64,000 nucleotides of DNA from Pectobacterium versatile (GCF_020166435.1 NZ_JAINZP010000003.1:248001-312000); one strand, 5' to 3'; counted from the first letter of the stretch, positions 27,489 through 38,006 are shown. Numbers and translations: made by a program. The notes: generated by a model not told the origin, from the sequence alone.

Positions 27489-28149
27489 ATAAACCTCATG
27501 TTGATGAATTGATTCAGACAACACAATATTATTGCCGCGTGATGGTTGGTGCTTTCCCTGAATACACCAATCCCTCACCCGAACCTGTTATTGGGGTGTT
27601 GTGTCTGCCCGCCGATATTACAACGATTCTTGCTTTTTACATTTTTTTTCTGCGGATTGTTATGTAATTGTGATCTTTGTCATGCGAAAAATGCATGTCT
27701 ATGTCACTTGTAATGATAAATAGGGATGTGATACGTAGATCGCATATAACGTGATTTTTTTATTAACTCATTATTAAACAGTGGTTTATTTTTATTTTTT
27801 TACCGAAAAAGCGGGTGGGGTAAGGTGTTGAAGTCGTGTTGCTAATGATATGTGGCTATACATCAATAAAACAGATGGTGAATTACTTAAAGATTAAGTA
27901 AAAATAAAAGAACAATTAACGAAAAGTTTATATACATGGTATTTTATAAGAAAATTAATTTTTTAATTATTTAAATCGTGACTTTATTTTTGTAGTTAAG
28001 AGTTGATTTTTGTGTTGTTGATTTAACGTTTAATTATTGCTCTATGTGTTTCTGTTTGTAACTACCTGAGCGTTTAGAGTGTTTAAAATGGTGTTTTTTA
28101 TTTTTTAAACATATGTTACTGATGATTTGAGACCTCGCTGTTGGTTATT
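27489..28149. other. AT-rich spacer upstream of the symporter gene
   Basis: About 660 bases, strongly AT-rich, lie between the start of the symporter gene and the end of the GntR gene. I find no ORF, RNA or repeat. It must contain the symporter promoter. The composition suggests a curved, H-NS-type region, which is inference only. Confidence 0.5.
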
Positions 28150-29043
28150 TCACAGAAAAAGATCGATGCTCACTTTATCGTGGCATGCTTTTTCCAGATG
28201 CTTTTTCATCCATTCTGCCGCTGTTTCGATCTCTCCCTGTTGCAGGAAATCCAGAATCGCCAGATGCTCCGCAATCTGTTCCAATCGCTTGGGGTTGAAG
28301 GCTGGACTCCCTTGGCGATATTCCACCAGACGCCGTAATTGATTGATTCGTTGCAAACTATGGTGGGCGAAGCGGTTGCCGCTACAGGCAAGCAGCGTTT
28401 CATGAAAGTGCGTATTGGCATCGAACATTTCATGCGGCGTGAGCGTCAGGTAACCCCCATTGAGAATGTCTTCCTGCTGCTTACGGCAGGCGCTGAGCGT
28501 GTGCTGATCGATACGAAACTGCGGCGACAGCAGACTGACCGGCTCGACCAGCAGGCGGAAAGTAAAACTTTCCTCATAGGCCGTGACGGAATCGATAATC
28601 GGCGTGGTTCGCCAGCCTTGACCTGTGCGGAACTCCAGCCAACCTTCCTGTTGAATACGCGTCAGAACGTTACGCAATACGGAGCGGGACACCTGACATT
28701 CTCGCATCAGATCCACTTCTGAAAACTGTTCCGGCAACCGGCGGGAAAGGCGCATATCAACAATCTTCCGGTAGAGCGGCTCTTCACTGCTGGCGGCTAA
28801 CTCGGTGACCAGATGCCCTAATTCATCGGCATGGCAGTCAAGATAAAACCCCCGATTGCGGTGGTAATGCAGCATGCCTTTTTCCGTCAGATACAGCAGC
28901 GCGACCTTGACCGGCGTGCGTGAGGCGTTCAGTACCTGCGCCAGCGACGATTCGACCAGGTGAGCGCCGGGCGGCAGCTGTTCGCGGCGAATGTAGGCGA
29001 CAATCTGTCTGACAATCCTTGTCTGTAGGGGAGTTAAAGCCAT
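28150..29043 (-). CDS. GntR-family regulator with two helix-turn-helix segments
   Basis: The 297-residue protein starts with a winged helix (ESSLAQVLNASRTPVKVALL, about 27-46), then has a second helix-turn-helix-like segment (SEVDLMRECQVSRSVLRNVL, about 107-126), then an FCD-type ligand domain with the metal-binding pattern around FDANTHFHETLLACSGNRF. One winged helix is normal for the family, so the tandem arrangement is notable. It lies immediately upstream of the CitMHS transporter end on the same strand, 108 bases downstream of it, and probably regulates it. The start is supported by conserved N-terminal spacing. Confidence 0.85.
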   Translation of the reverse strand: MALTPLQTRIVRQIVAYIRREQLPPGAHLVESSLAQVLNASRTPVKVALLYLTEKGMLHYHRNRGFYLDCHADELGHLVTELAASSEEPLYRKIVDMRLSRRLPEQFSEVDLMRECQVSRSVLRNVLTRIQQEGWLEFRTGQGWRTTPIIDSVTAYEESFTFRLLVEPVSLLSPQFRIDQHTLSACRKQQEDILNGGYLTLTPHEMFDANTHFHETLLACSGNRFAHHSLQRINQLRRLVEYRQGSPAFNPKRLEQIAEHLAILDFLQQGEIETAAEWMKKHLEKACHDKVSIDLFL

Positions 29044-29151
29044 GGCTATCCTGCTATGTCGGTTAGGGTGTTACGAGGAATCTTTATATTCTTGTCAGTA
29101 CGGCTCGCCTGCCAGCAGAGTCTGCTCCGGTCAGGCCGGAGCAATCCTGTT

Positions 29152-30465
29152 TTACTGGTGATAGAACGGAAATGCGCCGAAGACAATACCACCGACCAGC
29201 AGCGACAGGCTGACAAAAATCGCCCATTTGATTGCAAAGCGTTGGTGATCGCCGATGTCCACTTTTGCCAGACTGACCAGCAGGTAGAGCGACGGCACCA
29301 GCGGGCTAAGCAGGTGGAACGGCTGGCCGACAATCGACGCACGGGCGATCTCTTCTGGGGTAATACCATAATTGACCGCCGTCTGGGCGATAACCGGTAA
29401 GATTCCGAAATAGAACGCGTCGTTGGACATCAAAAAAGTAAACGGCAGGCTAATGAGCGCGGTGAACACCGCAAGATATGGGCCGAAACTTTCTGGTATC
29501 ACCTGCAACAGGCTCTTCGCCATGGCATCTACCATGCCTGTACCGGATAAAATGCCAGTGAAAATCCCAGCGGCGAAAATAAGTGATGTCACTGCTAGCA
29601 CGTTAGCGGCGTGTGAGCCGATCCGCGCTTTTTGCTCCTCCAGCTTGGGATAGTTGAGCATGACGGCGATAGCGAAGCCGACCATAAACAGCACCTGAAT
29701 GGGCAGAAGGCCAATCACCAGAAACACCAGAAGCAGGGTGGTCAGAATAAAGTTAGGCCAGAACATGTTAGGACGGCGGTTGGCGTCGCTTTCTTCGTCG
29801 CTGCCGTTGCCTAGATTGATCGAGGCATTCTGGAAGCTGCTGACATCAATGATGCCTAGCCGTTTGCGTTCCTGTAGACCCAGAAAAACGGCCACGCCGA
29901 CCAGCGTCAGGCTGGCTAAAATAATCGCCGGGAGCATGGGGAGGAAAACGTCCAGTGCATCAACGCGCAATGCGGCGGCGGCGCGCGCCGTCGGGCCGCC
30001 CCACGGAGAAAGGTTCATCACGCCGCTGGCGATGTTCACCAGACAGGTCAATCCGAGCACGTTCATCCCCAACCGCTGATAGAGCGGCAGGAATGCGGCA
30101 ATCGCGATCATATAGGTCGTTGTACTGTCACCGTCCAGCGCGACCATTAAGGTTAACACGGCGGTGCCGACCAACACTTTCAACGGATCGCCTTTCACCA
30201 GACGGAGAATGAAGCGAACCAGCGGATCGAACAGGCCTGCATCGATCATGATGCCGAAGTAGAGAATAGAAAACGTCAGCATAACGCCCGTTGGAGCCAG
30301 CGTTTTGATGCCGTCCAGCATCATCGCGCCCAGTCCCTGATAGAAACCTGCCGCCAGTGCAAACAGTGTAGGGACAAGAATCAGCGCGATAAGCGCAGAC
30401 ATTCGCTTGGTCATGATCAGGTACATAAAGCAGATGACCATAGAGAAACCGAGAATAGTGAGCAC
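29152..30465 (-). CDS. CitMHS-family citrate:cation symporter
   Basis: The 437-residue protein has about twelve hydrophobic segments and the CitMHS layout: GVMLTFSILYFGIMIDAGLF, ALDGDSTTTYMI, LSPWGGPTARAAAAL, and FLMSNDAFYFGILPVIAQ. Homologues import citrate with Mg2+ or related divalent cations. The start is a GTG at 30465 with AGGAG seven bases upstream. It is transcribed ahead of the GntR regulator; together they look like a citrate-response unit. A long AT-rich spacer precedes it. Confidence 0.92.
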   Translation of the reverse strand: MLTILGFSMVICFMYLIMTKRMSALIALILVPTLFALAAGFYQGLGAMMLDGIKTLAPTGVMLTFSILYFGIMIDAGLFDPLVRFILRLVKGDPLKVLVGTAVLTLMVALDGDSTTTYMIAIAAFLPLYQRLGMNVLGLTCLVNIASGVMNLSPWGGPTARAAAALRVDALDVFLPMLPAIILASLTLVGVAVFLGLQERKRLGIIDVSSFQNASINLGNGSDEESDANRRPNMFWPNFILTTLLLVFLVIGLLPIQVLFMVGFAIAVMLNYPKLEEQKARIGSHAANVLAVTSLIFAAGIFTGILSGTGMVDAMAKSLLQVIPESFGPYLAVFTALISLPFTFLMSNDAFYFGILPVIAQTAVNYGITPEEIARASIVGQPFHLLSPLVPSLYLLVSLAKVDIGDHQRFAIKWAIFVSLSLLVGGIVFGAFPFYHQ

Positions 30466-31095
30466 AGTGAATCTCCTGTTTTTTATTATATTCTGAATAA
30501 CTTACTGCCTTTCTTCCGGCGAATTTGGGGTGCTAAAAGCCGTGCAGTTTTTTATAACCGCATATCGAAAGGGATGAAATCAGGTTATTTCCCGACATCA
30601 GCGACGTTCAGGGGAATACGAATGAAAGACGGGAGTTAGCTTCCGGGGTCGATGCGAATAATAAATGACAGATAATGAGGAAGCGATAAGGCAACAGTAA
30701 TCGGTAACATAAAAGACCTCTGTACGAGCAATAATAATATTCCTTTTATCCCCACTGGTTTTCATCTAACCGATTGTTTATAAATTACTTTAATCGAATT
30801 GATAACTACCGCTATAGGGGGCTCTTTTTGTTAAAAACAAATTAAAGCATTGTAAAATGAAACGCAAATTGCGCTAAATTGGAATAAAAAACAATTGGGC
30901 GGAGGGAAGGGCGGTGATAGCCAACATAATTTTAAAAGATAAACAGAGGTGTGAAAATTTAATTTCTGCGTAGAAAGTTATTATCGATTAGCGGAAATCC
31001 ATCCGTTTTCATTAATAAATCTTTACAAGATGAGGTGGGGAATAAAGGCATTATCGGCGAGGACGGTTAAACGGTGTCTAAACCATCTGTATTTC
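30466..31095. other. Spacer upstream of the citrate transporter
   Basis: About 630 bases with no convincing gene. The section at 30780-31030 is very AT-rich. It should hold the CitMHS promoter. I see no repeat or RNA structure that I can name. Confidence 0.45.
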
Positions 31096-31145
31096 CTAAG
31101 CCGCCACGGCTTTTACCTGACGGCTTAGGTTCGTGGCGGCTTAGG
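31096..31145 (-). terminator. Long-stem inverted repeat after fdhF
   Basis: CTAAGCCGCCACG and CGTGGCGGCTTAG are perfect 13-base complements separated by 23 bases, which include a second copy of CGGCTTAGG. It starts ten bases past the fdhF stop. There is no clear T run, so it may be a processing or stabilising structure rather than a classical terminator. Confidence 0.6.
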
Positions 31146-31154
31146 TAAGGGAGA

Positions 31155-33305
31155 TTAACTGACGTTTTCTGCGGTGCTGCGCAGCCGATCTTTCAACTGG
31201 CTGTATTCCTGCTGTACATAGTTCTCTGCTGCCTGCTGATCGTCGATGGCTTCCAGCTTCACGGCGCAGTGTTTGTATTCCGGCGTTTTGGATACCGGAT
31301 CGAGATGATCCAGAGTCAGTTCATTGCAGGCACCGATCCACCATTGGTAGGTCATATAGACGGCACCTTTATTGATGCGTTCGCTGACGGCAACGCGAGA
31401 GATCACCTTGCCACGCCGTGACGAGATCCAGGCTAGCTGCTGGTCGTGGATGTCTAAACGCTCGGCGTCATAGGGGCTCACCTGCACGTAGCCCGGTTCA
31501 TCCGCCAGCGTTTGCAGCGCGGTGCAGTTGCCCGTCATCGAACGGCAGGAGTAATGGCCAACTTCGCGTACGGTGCACAAGACCAGCGGATAATCTTCAT
31601 CCACCAATTCCATCGGTGGTCGCCATTCTGCTGTGAGCAGCAGGCCTTTCCCACCGGGACGATCGAAGTGGTTGCCTGCGTACAGCCACGGCGTACCGGG
31701 GCTGTCTTCAGTCGGGCACGGCCACGGCACATAGCCTAGTCCGGCCATTTTCTCGTAGGTCGCGCCGTAATACAGCGGGCAGAGCTGCCGTAGCTCGTCC
31801 CAGATCTCCTGCGTGTTGTTATAGTGCATCGGGTAGCCGAGCGCTGTTGCCATCAGGCTGATGATTTCCCAGTCGGGTTTGACATCGCCCTGTGGTTCCA
31901 CGGCTTTATAAAAGCGCTGGAATCCCCGATCAGCAGCGGTATAGACCCCTTCGTGCTCGCCCCAGGAGGTTGCAGGTAAAATCACATCGGCAATCGCTGC
32001 GGTCTTGGTCATGAAGATGTCCTGCACGATCAGCAAGTCCAGCTCGTTGAATGCATCACGCAGCATCGACAGATCCGGCTCGGTTTGTAGCGGATCTTCG
32101 CCCATCACGTAATTAGCTCGAATTTTCCCTGCTTTAATTTTGTGCGGGAGGTCGGTTAGCGAGTAGCCAATTTTGTCGGAGAGTTCAGGCACACCCCAGG
32201 CATCGGCAAATTTCGCCAGCACCGCTTTATCCGTGACATTTTGATAACCGGGGAACATATTGGGCAGCGCACCCATATCGCAGGCGCCCTGAACATTGTT
32301 CTGCCCGCGCACTGGCCCGACGCCCACGTTCGGACGTCCCAAATTCCCGGTCAGCAGTGCCAAACCGGACAGCCCCTTGACCACATCAACGCCTTGGCCC
32401 CACTGCGTCACGCCCATTCCCCAGAGAATGGTGGCGGACGGCGCGGCGGCATAGATCCGCATCGCGTCGCGAATCAATTTCGGCGACAGGCCAGTGATGT
32501 CGGCGACATACTCCGGCGTGTATTTCGCGACGGTCTTGCTGAATTCCTCGAAGCCTTCGGTATGGCGGGCGACGTACGCTTTATCGTAGTGGCCTTCGTT
32601 GATCAGCACGTTAGCGAACGCGTTGACCAGCGCCATGTTGGAGCCATTTTTCAACGGCAGCCACAGATCGGCGATGCGGGCGGTTTCAATATGGCGCGGA
32701 TCGCACACGATGATTTTTGCCCCGCGCGCTTTAGCTTTCAGGATTCGACGTGCCACGATGGGGTGTGAGTCTGCGGCGTTGTAGCCAAAAATCAGGATGC
32801 AGTCGGTTTTTTCGATTTCGCAGATAGAGTTACTCATTGCGCCGTTGCCCAGCGTAACCTGTAGCCCGGCTACCGAAGGGCCGTGGCAGAGTCGAGCGCA
32901 GCAGTCAACGTTATTATTCCCAGTGACCGCGCGGGCAAATTTTTGCATCACATAATTGGTTTCATTACCGGGGCCGCGTGACGAGCCGGTGTGCATAATC
33001 GACTCGGCACCGTACTTTTCTTTAATCGCCTTCAGTCGGGAACTGGCGAAATCGATAGCGTCATCCCAGGATACGGCCTCAAAGGGCGTGCCTTTCTGAC
33101 GTCGAATCAGCGGCTGCTTTAAACGCGGCGTCAGAATTTTCGTGTCGTTGAGAAAATCCCAGCCATAATAACCTTTCAGGCACAGCTCACCTTCGTTGGT
33201 GACGCCATTTGCTCCTTCCGCACCCACTACTTTGCCGTTCTCTACCAGCAGGTTAATTTTGCAGCCTGACCCGCAATACGGGCAGACGGTAAGCACTTTC
33301 TGCAT
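31155..33305 (-). CDS. fdhF: Formate dehydrogenase H, cysteine form
   Basis: The 716-residue molybdopterin enzyme oxidises formate to CO2, usually feeding electrons to a hydrogenase in formate hydrogenlyase. Cys8, Cys11, Cys15 and Cys42 are the [4Fe-4S] ligands. The active-site residue is Cys140 in CCARLCHGPSVAG, encoded by TGC, where E. coli FdhF has selenocysteine; His141 is kept. The rest follows E. coli FdhF to the end. GGAG precedes the ATG. No hyc, hyp or fdhD genes are nearby, so its partner is encoded elsewhere or it works with another acceptor. Confidence 0.95.
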   Translation of the reverse strand: MQKVLTVCPYCGSGCKINLLVENGKVVGAEGANGVTNEGELCLKGYYGWDFLNDTKILTPRLKQPLIRRQKGTPFEAVSWDDAIDFASSRLKAIKEKYGAESIMHTGSSRGPGNETNYVMQKFARAVTGNNNVDCCARLCHGPSVAGLQVTLGNGAMSNSICEIEKTDCILIFGYNAADSHPIVARRILKAKARGAKIIVCDPRHIETARIADLWLPLKNGSNMALVNAFANVLINEGHYDKAYVARHTEGFEEFSKTVAKYTPEYVADITGLSPKLIRDAMRIYAAAPSATILWGMGVTQWGQGVDVVKGLSGLALLTGNLGRPNVGVGPVRGQNNVQGACDMGALPNMFPGYQNVTDKAVLAKFADAWGVPELSDKIGYSLTDLPHKIKAGKIRANYVMGEDPLQTEPDLSMLRDAFNELDLLIVQDIFMTKTAAIADVILPATSWGEHEGVYTAADRGFQRFYKAVEPQGDVKPDWEIISLMATALGYPMHYNNTQEIWDELRQLCPLYYGATYEKMAGLGYVPWPCPTEDSPGTPWLYAGNHFDRPGGKGLLLTAEWRPPMELVDEDYPLVLCTVREVGHYSCRSMTGNCTALQTLADEPGYVQVSPYDAERLDIHDQQLAWISSRRGKVISRVAVSERINKGAVYMTYQWWIGACNELTLDHLDPVSKTPEYKHCAVKLEAIDDQQAAENYVQQEYSQLKDRLRSTAENVS

Positions 33306-33838
33306 GATTATTCTCCAAAGTCGAGTCTTGGATCGTTAAGAACTGCATTCCTATGGCAGGGGGCAGCTATTTAATCTTCGATAATCGCCGATAAAGAAAA
33401 TCGATTTACTGATCGTGGTCATGCTCAGTGTGTGGCAAATTTTCCTGCGATATTGGCTACCGCTGCTTTTTTCCATAGGGCATTTGTCTGACAAATAACG
33501 TTGTCGCGTATTCATCCTCTTTATCCGTTAATGCCTATACTGTTTTTGACGATACTCACTCTATCATCCACCGATTGGGATTTGATATTGATTTCGATCG
33601 ACTGTTTAAAATAACGGAAATTGGCATTTCAGGGAAGATAACGCATTCTATTCGTTAATTTTTTTGAGCACAATTTCCCATCTAATGGGTAATGAATCAG
33701 GGAATTCCAGAACGTCTGTCAGATCGCGCGGGATAAAGGGTGTGATACGACGGACGGCACCGTCATGAGCAAAAAAGTAAATACTTTTCCGGCAGAGCGT
33801 GTGGGCAGGAAATATTTGTTAACGTCGCGGAGTGCATT
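33306..33838. other. Divergent spacer fdhF / chemoreceptor gene
   Basis: The 533 bases contain the outward promoters of both genes and no ORF I would call. A TAAAGGG at 33734 followed 15 bases later by GACGGCAC is at best a weak sigma-28-like match (4 of 8 in the -10). No sigma-54 site with correct spacing was found. Confidence 0.4.
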
Positions 33839-35518
33839 ATGGAATTTCTAAGAAATATTAGCATAAAAATAATGGTGCTGCTCATAGTGGCTTCCCTGCT
33901 ACTGGCGTGGGGAATTGCATCAGGATTCAGTCTTTACTCACTTTATCAGGTCACCAATTTACTTGATAAAAGTGAGACTCAGCGAAAAACGTATTCCCAT
34001 CTGGTCTATGGAGCCGATCAATATTTTCGAGCCATAACCCGTATGGAAAGAACGATGGATTATTTGCAGCGTAACGAGCCAGAAAACGCTAAGAATACGT
34101 TAGAAATGGCGCAGGTTGCGCTAAAAAATACCAAAGATTCGCTGGAGAAATTCCAGGCAGCGGAGCACGTTGGTGTCGAACCTGCGACGGTTGAGGCGGT
34201 AAATAAAACGTGGAGTACTCTGATTGCGACCGCGATTGATCCGATGAATGCCGCGCTGCAACGTAATGATTACGAAGGGTTTCGACAAATATTTCGTTCC
34301 ATTTACCCACCTATTAGCCTGACGTTTGGTGAAGACATCAAGCGCTATTCGGACAATATTACCGCTTCTTCGTTGATTCCAAGCGTGAATGAGCACAATA
34401 CCCAAAATCGTAATTCGCTTATTGCCGTGATGATTATTGGCCTCATCGTGTTGATTTTCACAGAATACTATCTGAGGAATTATCTGGTTATCCCGATTTC
34501 AGTGCTTAAATCCCATTTGGCGCAGCTAACGGCAGGTCGTTTAGGCTGTGAGCTGGTGGAATTTGGCAAAAACTGTGCGGGACGGTTGATTCCCGATATC
34601 AAGAAGTTGCAGAAAAGTTTGCGTGATACGGTGACCGTCATCCGGCAAAGCACGACGGAAATCAACAACGGGACATCCAGCATTAAGGATGGTAACGATA
34701 ATCTCTCCAGCCGCACGGAACAGCAGGCGGCGGCACTGCAGGAGACCGCTGCCAGTATGGAAGAGATTAGCTCCACGGTACGGCAGACTACCGATCACGT
34801 ACATCAGGTACGCCAACTGGCGAAGGATACGGCTGAGATGGCGCAAAAAGGTGGGAATATCAGCGCTAACGTGATGGCAACAATGGAGGGTATCAGTGCC
34901 AGCTCGCGGCAAATTTCCGATATCACCTCGGTGATTAACAGTATCGCGTTTCAGACCAATATTCTGGCGCTGAATGCGGCCGTTGAGGCAGCGCGTGCGG
35001 GGGAGCAAGGGCGAGGATTTGCCGTGGTGGCAGGAGAGGTTCGTACGTTGGCGCAGCGTAGTGCGCAGGCGGCGAAAGAGATTGAGGCACTGATTGCGGA
35101 ATCGGTTTCGCGCGTTGAAACTGGTGCAGGGCAGGTGCGGCAATCCGGCGAGGCGATGACGGCCATTATCGCTTCTATCGCGGATGTGAACGATCTGATT
35201 GGTGAAATTGCGGCGGCAACGGATGAGCAAACGCGCGGTATTACACAGATTAGCCAAGCGGTACACGAAATGGACAGCGTCACACAGCAGAACGCGTCAT
35301 TGGTGATGCAATCGGCAGAAGCGGCGGCTCGTCTGGATGAACAGACCAGCGAACTGTCTGCCGTAGTGGACGTATTTAATCTGGATTCGGATAGCGATCC
35401 ACAACCTTATTTCTCTCGTCCGGCAATGGCTGTCCCTGTTCATCGGGCTGTCAGGCAGGGTACCTCATCGCTGTTGTCGGTGCATGGTCGTAATGGTGAG
35501 GGATGGGAAAAATTCTGA
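33839..35518 (+). CDS. Methyl-accepting chemotaxis protein
   Basis: The 559-residue inner-membrane receptor has a first helix (about 11-33), a four-helix periplasmic ligand domain, a second helix (about 192-212), a HAMP region, and the highly conserved signalling hairpin [20 protein letters not shown] with [17 protein letters not shown]. It ends in GWEKF, which resembles the NWETF-type pentapeptide that tethers CheR and CheB to high-abundance receptors. The ligand cannot be read from sequence; the sensor domain is Tar/Tsr-like. GGAG precedes the ATG at 33839. Confidence 0.94.
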   Translation: MEFLRNISIKIMVLLIVASLLLAWGIASGFSLYSLYQVTNLLDKSETQRKTYSHLVYGADQYFRAITRMERTMDYLQRNEPENAKNTLEMAQVALKNTKDSLEKFQAAEHVGVEPATVEAVNKTWSTLIATAIDPMNAALQRNDYEGFRQIFRSIYPPISLTFGEDIKRYSDNITASSLIPSVNEHNTQNRNSLIAVMIIGLIVLIFTEYYLRNYLVIPISVLKSHLAQLTAGRLGCELVEFGKNCAGRLIPDIKKLQKSLRDTVTVIRQSTTEINNGTSSIKDGNDNLSSRTEQQAAALQETAASMEEISSTVRQTTDHVHQVRQLAKDTAEMAQKGGNISANVMATMEGISASSRQISDITSVINSIAFQTNILALNAAVEAARAGEQGRGFAVVAGEVRTLAQRSAQAAKEIEALIAESVSRVETGAGQVRQSGEAMTAIIASIADVNDLIGEIAAATDEQTRGITQISQAVHEMDSVTQQNASLVMQSAEAAARLDEQTSELSAVVDVFNLDSDSDPQPYFSRPAMAVPVHRAVRQGTSSLLSVHGRNGEGWEKF

Positions 35519-36021
35519 TCTGCGGTGGGTTGAATGCGCGACAAATGCTGAAAGCACGCAGGAGTTGGGCACGAGATAGCCAATGAGGCTGGTGACAAAC
35601 AGGGCAGAAAGGACTCTGCTGAGTTCCTTTGACATTGGGTTGCGGTGTGAAGGCTATTGAGCCATCGCCCAAAAAATGCCAGTGAAAAGCGTGAGTGTCA
35701 ATGTGCGTAATGCCTTGGATTACAGAGGGAAAGTGGTGTTTTTTATGTAAATTTGATTATGAGAGTGTAAAGTAATGCCAATTTACGACGAGTGCATTTA
35801 GTATTAAAATGGCGAAATCTAATTAATGGTATGATTATTGCTTTGTTTTAAAAAATGGTTTTCGCCGTTTTTGCGATCAAAAAGCCGTATTTTTACAAGA
35901 ATATGTAAAAGCAATGGATTATGGGGTGTTAAATAGATAATTGAAATTATTTGTTACATAATAAAATCTTTATTGCTTATGTTTTCGTGACGTAAATCAA
36001 GACAGATGGCGGTTTCAAAGT
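35519..36021. other. Spacer before the iron-uptake operon
   Basis: About 500 bases. The first part, around 35608-35630, can form an imperfect hairpin (AAAGGACT with AGTTCCTTT) that may end the chemoreceptor transcript. The rest is AT-rich and gene-free, leading into the Fur-like site. Confidence 0.4.
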
Positions 36022-36040
36022 GATAATAAGAATAAATATC
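36022..36040 (+). promoter_or_regulatory. Putative Fur box upstream of fetM
   Basis: GATAATAAGAATAAATATC matches the 19-base Fur consensus GATAATGATAATCATTATC at 15 positions. It ends 22 bases before the chosen fetM ATG. Iron-dependent repression would fit the role of the operon. Confidence 0.7.
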
Positions 36041-36062
36041 ATTTGTGCTTCATTACTCGCTT

Positions 36063-37967
36063 ATGTCTATCTGGCAAAAAACGCTTCTCATGTTGTGTTG
36101 GCTGTTTAGCTCTTCAGTGGCCGTTGCCGCGACCGATTACGCCTCATTTATTCAAGATATCGAAACCCGGCTGGATAAAACGGCTCAGCTCTATGAGCAG
36201 CAAAAGCCGGATGAGGCCCGCACCGAAGTTCAGATGGCCTATTTCGAGGTGTTTGAAAACCTTGAAGGCCCTATCCGCATCAACATTTCCGCGCAAAAAA
36301 GCTATCAGTTAGAGGCTACGTTCGGTGAAATTCGCCGCATGATTGGCGAAGGAAAGCCGCAGGCCGAGGTACAGGCAAAAATATCCTGGCTGAAGGGCGA
36401 ACTGGATGCCGTTCTGCCCGTGCTGTCGGAAGGGCACAAGCTGGTCGCACAGGAGCAGCACGGTGCCTATGACAACACTGACATTGCGCCGTACTGGCAG
36501 CAGAGTTTCAAAATCATCGATGACCAGCTCGCGCTAGCCGTGACGGAATATCAGGCCGGCGATTACAAAAAGGCCAGCCAGAGCGTGCAGCAGGCGCACT
36601 ATCAGGGCTTTAAAAACTCTGAAATGGAGATGTCAGTCAGGCAGAATCGCTCGGCGCAGCAGGCAGCTTCCATTAATCAACAATTCTCCGCGTTGATTAC
36701 GTTAGCCAGCCAATCCGATCAACTGACGGATGTCGCCTATCGGGTCACTACGCTGTTGCAGGATATCGAAGATGCCTTGCCGGGGTTGCCAACAACGCGT
36801 GACAGCCAGCAGGTGACGGCGACATCTGCCGCGAACGCGGATACCGGTGCGGTGCCGGATGCGAACTGGGCGAAAGTCGCCGACGATATCAATCAGGCTA
36901 TTGCCGCTGCGATCGCGCAATACCGTCAAGGCCAGGTCAAACCCGCCATCATGGCGGTGCAAGACACCTATTTCGATCTGTTTGAAGCCACCGGCATGGA
37001 GAACAAAATTGGTTCTCGCGATGCGGCGTTCAAATCGACGCTGGAAGGCTATTTCACCCGTCTGGTGAGCCTGATGAACGCCAAACAGCCTGCGGAGCAG
37101 CTGCAAGGGCAGGCCGACGCGTTGCAGCAGGAACTGGCGAAGGCCGTGGCCATGCTGGGCGACGGCGGCGAAACCCACTGGAGCCTGTTGATCTACAGCC
37201 TGCTGATTATTGTGCGCGAAGGTCTGGAAGCCTTGCTGATTGTGGCGGCGATCGTGGCCTATCTGGTGAAAAACAATCAGCAGGACAAGCTGCCGCTGAT
37301 CCGCCAGTCGGTTTACGTCGCGCTGCTGTGTAGCGTGATTACCGCCGTCATTTTCCAGCTCGTGTTCACCCATTCCGGTGCCAGCCGTGAGCTGCTGGAA
37401 GGCATTACGATGCTGATCGCTGTGGTGATGCTGTTCTTCATGAGCTACTGGCTGTTGTCCAAAGTGGAAGCGCGGCACTGGAAGGCCTATCTGGAAGGTA
37501 AGCTGTCCCATTCGCTAAGCAGCGGCTCCATGATCGGCCTGTGGCTTACCAGCTTTCTGGCCGTGTATCGCGAAGGCGCGGAGACGGTGTTGTTCTATTA
37601 CGCGCTGGTCGGTGATGCCAGCAACATGGCGGGGCACCTCTCCATTCTGGCTGGGTTTGCTATCGGCTGTGTGATCCTGCTGATCGCCTACTTCGTGATG
37701 CGCTACACCATTGTCAAACTGCCACTGAAGCCGTTCTTCATGTTTACCGGCTGCTTTATGTACCTGATGGCGTTTGTGTTCGCGGGCAAAGGCGTGTTGG
37801 AACTGATCGAAGGCAAACTGTTTGAACCAACGTTGCTGACCGGCGTGCCGGAAATCACCTGGTTGGGGATTTATCCTTATGTGGAGACGCTGATTCCACA
37901 GGGTGTGCTGGTGGTTGCGGCGCTAATCGCCCTGTGGGTGATGCGGCGCAGGGCGTCTGCCATCTGA
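36063..37967 (+). CDS. fetM: FTR1-family iron permease FetM
   Basis: The 634-residue protein combines a signal peptide (to about SVAVAATDY), a large periplasmic helical domain of roughly 350 residues, and a C-terminal seven-helix FTR1 permease. The two permease iron motifs are REGLEALLIVAAIVAYL and YREGAETVLFYYAL (RExxE type). With FetP it forms the FetMP iron system described in uropathogenic E. coli. The ATG at 36063 gives a proper signal peptide; a GTG six codons earlier is possible. A Fur box lies just upstream, and an ERIC element separates it from fetP. Confidence 0.93.
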   Translation: MSIWQKTLLMLCWLFSSSVAVAATDYASFIQDIETRLDKTAQLYEQQKPDEARTEVQMAYFEVFENLEGPIRINISAQKSYQLEATFGEIRRMIGEGKPQAEVQAKISWLKGELDAVLPVLSEGHKLVAQEQHGAYDNTDIAPYWQQSFKIIDDQLALAVTEYQAGDYKKASQSVQQAHYQGFKNSEMEMSVRQNRSAQQAASINQQFSALITLASQSDQLTDVAYRVTTLLQDIEDALPGLPTTRDSQQVTATSAANADTGAVPDANWAKVADDINQAIAAAIAQYRQGQVKPAIMAVQDTYFDLFEATGMENKIGSRDAAFKSTLEGYFTRLVSLMNAKQPAEQLQGQADALQQELAKAVAMLGDGGETHWSLLIYSLLIIVREGLEALLIVAAIVAYLVKNNQQDKLPLIRQSVYVALLCSVITAVIFQLVFTHSGASRELLEGITMLIAVVMLFFMSYWLLSKVEARHWKAYLEGKLSHSLSSGSMIGLWLTSFLAVYREGAETVLFYYALVGDASNMAGHLSILAGFAIGCVILLIAYFVMRYTIVKLPLKPFFMFTGCFMYLMAFVFAGKGVLELIEGKLFEPTLLTGVPEITWLGIYPYVETLIPQGVLVVAALIALWVMRRRASAI

Positions 37968-38006
37968 TAAAGAAGGCATCCGACGTTAATGTAATACTGG
38001 AAGCAA

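Noticed and set aside
32886-32888. Selenocysteine codon in fdhF
   Set aside because: The codon is TGC (Cys), not TGA, so no recoding or SECIS element is needed.
33421-33460. Sigma-54 promoter between fdhF and the chemoreceptor gene
   Set aside because: A TGGCA element is followed by TGCG, but the GG-to-GC spacing is one base too long, and the other candidate near 33345 is one base too short and lacks GG.
33734-33760. Sigma-28 flagellar promoter for the chemoreceptor
   Set aside because: TAAA with 15-base spacing is present, but the -10 matches only 4 of 8 positions, too weak to annotate.
36702-37511. A 269-codon open frame on the minus strand inside fetM
   Set aside because: It lies fully antisense to fetM, and its composition (His/Gln/Arg-rich) is typical of complement-strand frames in GC-rich genes.
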